The notes beneath the pieces were generated by a model, which was given only the letters and a program-made list of their open reading frames with translations, searched no databases and was not told where the DNA came from. From NCBI GenBank assembly GCA_946630765.1, contig CAMOZF010000057.1, positions 1 to 8,853 of the forward strand: a stretch of DNA of 8,853 nucleotides, in the 5' to 3' direction. A program made the position numbers and the translations under genes. This document shows, in pieces, positions 5,600 to 8,853 of this stretch (positions within the stretch are counted from its first letter, which is position 1; each line of letters opens with the position of its first letter). Origin of the DNA: an uncultured Lachnospiraceae bacterium (lineage in GTDB: Bacteria; Bacillota_A; Clostridia; Lachnospirales; Lachnospiraceae).

Positions 5600-5752
5600 T
5601 CAGAGATTTTCCTTTGCGAATTTTTCGGCCTTCTGAAGATCTTCTTCATTCGGGCGGTTCTTGTGCATGAAGAGGAAATGTCCGTAGCAGCTGAAGTAAT
5701 TGTCGGAAACCGTGATGCCGCCCTTACTGTAATAGAAAACTGCCGCGCTCAT
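5600..5752 (-). CDS. Small protein of 50 aa between gpx and the ohrR-like gene, unknown
   Basis: A 51-codon ORF (including TGA) that exactly fills the gap between gpx and the OhrR-like gene. It begins MSAAVFYYSKGGITVSDNYF, continues SCYGHFLFMHKNRPNEED and ends in a charged helix (LQKAEKFAKENL). A strong AAGGAG overlaps the gpx stop codon about 10 nt before the ATG, and its own stop lies 8 nt before the next start, so it fits the operon tightly. Codons are GC-rich as in the neighbours. It is aromatic-rich in the middle, with one cysteine and two histidines (SCYGH, MHK), and has no clear membrane span. I recognise no family. From its company it may act in peroxide stress, but that is inference. 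Confidence 0.75.
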   Translation of the reverse strand: MSAAVFYYSKGGITVSDNYFSCYGHFLFMHKNRPNEEDLQKAEKFAKENL

Positions 5753-5767
5753 CTCGCCCACATCTCC

Positions 5768-6307
5768 TTACAGATATTTCTCAACTTCTTCTTTGACCTT
5801 GTCCATCTTGTCGGTCGGCTCGAAACGGGCGACAATATTTCCTTCGCGGTCCACAAGGATCTTCGTGAAGTTCCACTTGATGTTGCCGTTGTTCTTGAAG
5901 TCGGGATCCATCTTCTTGGCGATACCGTTCATCATCAGCTTCGCGGGGCCGGAGAAGCCGCCGAACCGGGTGTTCGTGGTCAGATATTTGTACAGCGGAT
6001 CTGCATTTTCGCCGTTGACGTCGATCTTCGAGAACTGCGGGAAGGTGATGCCGAAACGGCCGGTGCAGAAGGTGTGGATCTCATCGTCGGAGCCGGGCGC
6101 CTGCTCGCCGAACTGATTGCAGGGAAAGTCCAGAATCTCGAGGCCTTTCTCGTGATCGGCGTTGTAGATCTCCTGAAGCTCCTTGTACTGGGGGGTGAAG
6201 CCGCAGGCGGTCGCGGTATTTACGATCAGAACCACCTTTCCCTTGTAATCGGAAAGTGCAACATCAGAGCCGTCCTGTGCTTTAACGGTAAAATCATAAA
6301 TGTTCAT
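5768..6307 (-). CDS. gpx: Glutathione peroxidase family protein (thioredoxin-type two-Cys peroxidase)
   Basis: A 179-aa thioredoxin-fold peroxidase, full length. The peroxidatic cysteine is C35 in NTATACGFTPQY; the FPCNQFGEQ motif (61-69) supplies the conserved Gln/Asn environment, and WNFTK carries the catalytic-tetrad Trp and Asn. C81 in FCTGRFGITFP is where the resolving cysteine of non-seleno, thioredoxin-dependent enzymes lies (as in yeast Gpx3), so electrons probably come from thioredoxin rather than glutathione, and it should reduce lipid or organic peroxides. It has cysteine, not selenocysteine, at the active site. AGGAGG lies 9 nt before the ATG. It is the first gene of an operon with the 50-aa gene and the OhrR-like regulator. 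Confidence 0.93.
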   Translation of the reverse strand: MNIYDFTVKAQDGSDVALSDYKGKVVLIVNTATACGFTPQYKELQEIYNADHEKGLEILDFPCNQFGEQAPGSDDEIHTFCTGRFGITFPQFSKIDVNGENADPLYKYLTTNTRFGGFSGPAKLMMNGIAKKMDPDFKNNGNIKWNFTKILVDREGNIVARFEPTDKMDKVKEEVEKYL

Positions 6308-6337
6308 TCAGAAAGTCCTCCTGTCGTTTGATTGATG

Positions 6338-6350
6338 TAAATTTAATTTA
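6338..6350. promoter_or_regulatory. Candidate OhrR operator over the gpx -10
   Basis: TAAATTTAATTTA is a perfect 6-1-6 dyad that overlaps the -10 of the gpx promoter. On the minus strand its core reads AATTAAATT, identical to the centre of the Bacillus OhrR operator TACAATTAAATTGTA. Only the outer bases differ. Binding by the OhrR-like protein of the same operon would block the promoter. Confidence 0.6.
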
Positions 6351-6373
6351 ACACAATCGATTGAAAAAGTCAA
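6345..6373 (-). promoter_or_regulatory. Promoter of the gpx - small gene - ohrR-like operon
   Basis: On the minus strand: TTGACT (6373-6368), 17-bp spacer, TAAATT (6350-6345). Transcription should start near 6338, giving a leader of about 30 nt before the gpx start at 6307. The spacer contains the perfect palindrome CAATCGATTG (6354-6363), and a second palindrome covers the -10. Confidence 0.75.
6354..6363. promoter_or_regulatory. Palindrome between -35 and -10 of the gpx promoter
   Basis: CAATCGATTG is a perfect 10-base dyad sitting in the promoter spacer, an ideal place for a repressor. Its half site CAAT/ATTG resembles the outer half of OhrR operators, so it may be a second binding site of the same repressor, with its centre about 14-15 bp from the one at 6338-6350. 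It is short enough to occur by chance in AT-rich DNA. Confidence 0.45.
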
Positions 6374-6402
6374 GCCTTTTTCCTTGAAAAATAAGTACCC
6401 CG

Positions 6403-6437
6403 AAAAATAAGGATCAGGCCCCCAGAAGGGCCTGATC
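6403..6437 (-). terminator. Intrinsic terminator after the macrodomain remnant
   Basis: On the minus strand: a perfect 10-bp stem (6437-6428 with 6421-6412), 6-nt loop, then CTTATTTTT. The stem includes the last codons and the stop (6414-6416) of the C-terminal macrodomain fragment. It separates this unit from the gpx promoter that begins about 30 bp further on in the same direction. Confidence 0.85.
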
Positions 6438-6699
6438 GAATTCGTACAGTGCTTCATTGATATCGAAAATATCATAGCGCCCGCGCTCGATGAAATAGCG
6501 GATGATGATGTCGGTCTTGCTGGAACCGGAAAGCGCGTAGCCGGCCTTTCGGAGAAGCTCCTCCGTTTCCGCAAGGCTCAGCTTCAGCGAGATCGCAAAG
6601 GCGAGCGCCGCCGCCCCCAAGAAGGGACGCATTTGCGGCATTTACGATCGCGTCCGCGGAAAATCTGGTAATATCGTCTCTGATAAATGTAAGCGGCAT
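6414..6699 (-). pseudogene. Macrodomain (ADP-ribose-binding) gene with a large internal deletion
   Basis: The first 31 codons are a good macrodomain start: [20 protein letters not shown], then [11 protein letters not shown], i.e. the first strand and the adenine/ribose-binding loop, with AGGAGA about 6 nt before the ATG. In intact proteins this is followed by VDGAIH and the rest of a roughly 170-residue domain. Here the sequence jumps, out of frame, into [30 protein letters not shown] and [13 protein letters not shown], which is the C-terminal helical domain found behind many Firmicutes macrodomains. The switch lies at about 6603-6616 in a GGCGGCGGCG run. Read straight through, the start codon gives only 75 residues ending at 6472 with no sense after residue 31. 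By my estimate well over 200 residues are missing. It cannot bind or hydrolyse ADP-ribose. Confidence 0.8.
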
Positions 6700-6738
6700 A
6701 GATTTCTCCTGACTCTGTATATGAAAAACGTACTGTTT

Positions 6739-7113
6739 TCAGGCTTCCGGGTCCTGAAGAAGGAATTCCCCGAGATCGGCCGGGGATTCGAAGATGCGGT
6801 CGGCGCCCGCTCCGAGAAGCTCCTCCCGGCTTCCGTAGCCCCATAGCACGCCGCCCGAGAAGACGCCCGCGCCTTTTGCGCCGAGGATGTCATTGTCCCG
6901 GTAATCATGGAGCGCCCTGTCGAAGGCTTCGCCGGTAATTCCGCAGAATTTCTCAAAGGATACCCGAAGCGGCGGGCCGATGAAGGCGTACAGTTCTTCC
7001 CTCGGCGGCGCTTCGATGCCCTGCTTTTTCAGGGCGTACATAACGGAATTGGTGATGCCGATCCCGGGATCCGTGATCGTGCCGTCCAGGTCAAAAAGGA
7101 TGGTCTGAAACAT
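6739..7113 (-). pseudogene. HAD-superfamily phosphatase with an in-frame internal deletion
   Basis: A 124-aa ORF where intact relatives (phosphoglycolate-phosphatase-like subfamily IA) have about 210-220. Residues 1-73 give the start of the core, with nucleophile D8 and acid/base D10 in FDLDGT, and the beginning of the helical cap (FIGPPLRVSFEKF). Residue 74 onward is the C-terminal end: NDILGAKGAG, VLWGYGSREELLGAGAD and IFESPADLGEFL. The cap remainder, motif II (Ser/Thr), motif III (Lys) and the first Asp of the GDxxND motif are missing, so the product should be inactive. The junction is at YRD/ND (about 6890-6903). AAAGGAG lies 6-7 nt before the ATG and a promoter is present at 7146-7174. 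The macrodomain remnant begins 39 nt downstream on the same transcript. Confidence 0.8.
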
Positions 7114-7145
7114 GCGCTGCTCCTTTTACGGAAATTGATAAAAGC

Positions 7146-7174
7146 ATTGTAAACGATCGCGCCGAAACTTGCAA
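7146..7174 (-). promoter_or_regulatory. Promoter of the HAD/macrodomain transcript
   Basis: On the minus strand: TTGCAA (7174-7169), 17-bp spacer, TACAAT (7151-7146), about 33 bp before the HAD start codon. It is divergent from the proB promoter, with the two -35 boxes about 27 bp apart. Confidence 0.65.
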
Positions 7175-7201
7175 GGGGCAGGACAAAAATCGGGCGACAT
7201 C

Positions 7202-7230
7202 TTGACAATCCGGGCACTTCCCGGTATGAT
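7202..7230 (+). promoter_or_regulatory. proBA promoter with a dyad in the spacer
   Basis: TTGACA (7202-7207), 17-bp spacer, TATGAT (7225-7230). The spacer holds CCGGG-N5-CCCGG (7210-7214 and 7220-7224), an inverted repeat that could be a repressor site. The leader to the proB start is only about 43 nt, too short for a T-box or other long riboswitch. Confidence 0.8.
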
Positions 7231-7279
7231 TATGAAAAGCGCTTCAGCACTTTAATTCGGTAGATAAAAGGAGACACCG

Positions 7280-8080
7280 ATGCAGGATATGAAAACGGTG
7301 GTCGTGAAGGTCGGCACCTCCACGCTGACCTATGATTCCGGCTATCTGAATCTGAAAAATATGGAAACGCTCGTACGGACACTGTCGGACCTTTCCGGGC
7401 AGGGGTACCGCGCGATTCTTGTAACCTCCGGCGCGATTGCGGTCGGAACGGAGACACTCGGGCTTCCGGAGCGGCCGCATGCCCTTCGCATGAAACAGGC
7501 GGCTGCGGCGGTCGGACAGTGCCGGATGATGCATATTTACGATAAGCTGTTTTCCGAATACAACCGGACGATGGCACAGATTCTTCTGACCGGGGAGGAT
7601 GTGGAAAACCCCGTGCGTGCGGAGCATCTGAGGCAGACCTTCTCCTCGCTTCTCGAGATGGGCGTCATCCCGGTCGTCAATGAAAATGACTCTGTCAGCT
7701 CCGCGGAGATTGAGACCGGCGCGCAGAAGGTGCTCGGCGACAACGACACGCTGTCCGCGATCGTCGCGAAGCTTGTCGGCGCGGATCTTCTGGTGCTTTT
7801 CAGCGATATTGAGGGCCTTTACGACAAGGATCCGCACAAGTTCAAGGACGCGGTGCTCCTTCGGCGGATCGAAAAGATCGACGAGGAGATTGAAGGCATG
7901 GCCGGATCTTCCGGCACCTGGCGCGGCACCGGCGGCATGGTGACCAAGCTGTCCGCCGCGAAGATCGCGATGGGCGCCGGCTGCGATATGGTGATTACGA
8001 GCGGCGCGCATATCGAGCGGCTCTATGATATTCTTGACGGAAAAGAAGTCGGGACAAGATTTATGGCGAAAACGGAGTAA
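7280..8080 (+). CDS. proB: Glutamate 5-kinase ProB
   Basis: A 266-aa amino-acid kinase that phosphorylates glutamate to gamma-glutamyl phosphate, the first step of proline synthesis. Motifs in order: VVVKVGTSTLT (7-17, phosphate-binding loop), VTSGAIAVG, PVVNENDSVSS (glutamate site), LGDNDTLSAIVA, LVLFSDIEGLYDKDP and GTGGMVTKLSAAKIA (ATP site). It ends after the kinase domain and lacks the PUA domain present in E. coli and B. subtilis enzymes; short versions are known in other Firmicutes, so this is not a truncation. AAAGGAG lies 6 nt before the ATG at 7280. proA starts 4 nt after the stop, so the two are translated as a unit. Feedback inhibition by proline is the usual family control. Confidence 0.95.
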   Translation: MQDMKTVVVKVGTSTLTYDSGYLNLKNMETLVRTLSDLSGQGYRAILVTSGAIAVGTETLGLPERPHALRMKQAAAAVGQCRMMHIYDKLFSEYNRTMAQILLTGEDVENPVRAEHLRQTFSSLLEMGVIPVVNENDSVSSAEIETGAQKVLGDNDTLSAIVAKLVGADLLVLFSDIEGLYDKDPHKFKDAVLLRRIEKIDEEIEGMAGSSGTWRGTGGMVTKLSAAKIAMGAGCDMVITSGAHIERLYDILDGKEVGTRFMAKTE

Positions 8081-8084
8081 TGGA

Positions 8085-8853
8085 ATGACCAGAATGGAAG
8101 AAATGGGAAGGGCCGCAAAAAGCGCGGAACAGCTTCTCGCACTGACGGATACGGAAACCAAAAACCGGGCGCTTCTTGCGATCGCAGAGACGCTTCTTTC
8201 GCGGTCTGCGGAGCTTCTTCAGGCCAACGAAAAGGACGTCGAGGCGGCAAAGAAGGCCGGCATCAGCGCGGCGCTTCTGGACCGGCTGACACTGACAGAG
8301 AAGCGGATCGAGGGCATTGCCGCGGGCATCCGTGAGATTGCCGCGCTCCCGGACCCGGTCGGAAGGATTCTTTCGGAGGATATTCGCCCGAACGGCCTTC
8401 GGATCGTCAAAAAGTCGGTCCCGCTCGGCGTTATCGGCATGATCTTCGAGGCGCGGCCGAATGTCGCCTTCGACGCTGCGGCGCTCTGCCTGAAGTCCGG
8501 AAACTGCTGCATTCTGCGCGGCGGAAAGGAAGCGATCGAGAGCAATATCTGCAGCGAAGGGCTGATGCGGGACGCAATTGCAGCCTGCGGACTGCCGAAA
8601 GACTGCATTCAGCTCGTGAAGGATACGAACCGAAGCTCAGCGCAGGAGCTGATGAATCTGACGGGCTATCTGGACGTGCTGATCCCAAGAGGCGGCGCGG
8701 GCCTGATCCGTTCCGTGGCCGGAAATTCCCGTGTCCCGGTGATTGTGACCGGCGAGGGCGTCTGCCACGTCTATATTGATAAAGCGGCAAAGCTTCCGAT
8801 GGTCGCGAAGATCCTCGAAAACGAGAAATGTTCGCGGACGTCCGTCTGCAACG
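8085..8853 (+). CDS. proA: Gamma-glutamyl phosphate reductase ProA (cut at the right edge)
   Basis: The first 256 codons of an enzyme that normally has about 415 residues. It reduces gamma-glutamyl phosphate with NADPH to glutamate semialdehyde, the second step of proline synthesis. It has the aldehyde-dehydrogenase fold: PLGVIGMIFEARPNVAFDAA (cofactor-binding region), CLKSGNCCILRGGKEA, LIPRGGAGLI and VIVTGEGVCHVY. The window ends just after TSVCN, whose C255 is the catalytic cysteine; the usual context is RPSVCNA, here RTSVCN. The ATG at 8085 is the only workable start: an ATG overlapping the proB stop (8080) meets a stop two codons later. GGAG overlaps the proB stop about 7 nt upstream, indicating translational coupling with proB. 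Confidence 0.95.
   Translation, partial: MTRMEEMGRAAKSAEQLLALTDTETKNRALLAIAETLLSRSAELLQANEKDVEAAKKAGISAALLDRLTLTEKRIEGIAAGIREIAALPDPVGRILSEDIRPNGLRIVKKSVPLGVIGMIFEARPNVAFDAAALCLKSGNCCILRGGKEAIESNICSEGLMRDAIAACGLPKDCIQLVKDTNRSSAQELMNLTGYLDVLIPRGGAGLIRSVAGNSRVPVIVTGEGVCHVYIDKAAKLPMVAKILENEKCSRTSVCN

Noticed and set aside
6308..6413. A further small gene between gpx and the macrodomain remnant
   Set aside because: The stretch is taken up by the gpx Shine-Dalgarno, promoter, two palindromes and the upstream terminator; no coding frame with a start signal was seen.
6414..6641. Independent 75-aa gene starting MPQMRP at 6641
   Set aside because: No Shine-Dalgarno before this ATG, which falls inside the macrodomain N-terminal coding sequence; the recognisable part is only the C-terminal domain of the deleted gene.
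7233..7246. TGAAAAGCGCTTCA as a catabolite-repression (cre) site near the proB start
   Set aside because: It is palindrome-like, but the central CG is shifted by one base from the cre consensus, and proBA is not a usual CcpA target.
7231..7279. T-box or other amino-acid riboswitch before proB
   Set aside because: Only about 43 nt lie between the expected transcript start and the start codon, and no T-box sequence or terminator is present.
7244..8161. 305-codon open frame antisense to proB
   Set aside because: It mirrors the codon structure of proB, a certain gene, and its translation is low in sense. Long antisense frames are common in GC-biased genes.

Overview
The window looks like a chromosomal segment of a fairly GC-rich member of the Firmicutes (class Clostridia, most likely a Lachnospiraceae-type anaerobe). 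The evidence is: strong purine-rich Shine-Dalgarno sites (AGGAGG-like) in front of nearly every gene, canonical TTGACA/TATAAT promoters with 17-bp spacers, best family matches to Firmicutes-type proteins (LuxS, a B. subtilis-like OhrR, a ProB without a PUA domain), and a codon bias towards CTT/CTC/GCG/ATC. The genus cannot be told from the sequence. No tRNA, rRNA, CRISPR, insertion sequence or phage gene was found.

Left edge (1-660): the first 48 codons of a minus-strand FAD-dependent oxidoreductase, then a leader holding a striking nested inverted repeat (166-260). Next come a minus-strand 43-codon candidate small gene (333-464) and a divergent promoter region. The promoter for the next operon is a perfect-consensus sigma-A promoter with a 7-1-7 Fur-family palindrome just downstream of its -10.

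Plus-strand block (662-5083): a Zur-like Fur-family repressor with the ATPase and permease of a zinc/manganese-type ABC importer (zur-znuC-znuB, no binding protein). This is followed by luxS (S-ribosylhomocysteine lyase, which makes the AI-2 precursor), an AI-2E-family membrane protein directly behind it, and a small hotdog-fold thioesterase. A 17-bp-stem bidirectional terminator (5091-5142) closes this block.

Minus-strand peroxide block (5160-6373): gpx (thioredoxin-type glutathione peroxidase), an unrecognised 50-aa small gene, and an OhrR-like peroxide-sensing MarR regulator. They form one tightly spaced operon. Its promoter carries two palindromes, one of which matches the core of the known OhrR operator.

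Minus-strand decayed block (6403-7174): a HAD-family phosphatase gene and a macrodomain gene, each keeping its promoter or Shine-Dalgarno site and both termini but having lost its middle. The HAD deletion is in frame, the macrodomain one is out of frame. Both junctions lie in short GC-rich repeats.

Right edge (7202-8853): a consensus promoter drives proB (complete) and proA (cut by the window edge just after its catalytic cysteine codon), the first two steps of proline synthesis from glutamate. The most novel candidates are the 50-aa gene inside the gpx-ohrR operon, the 43-codon small ORF with the nested dyad beside it, and the pair of adjacent internally deleted genes.
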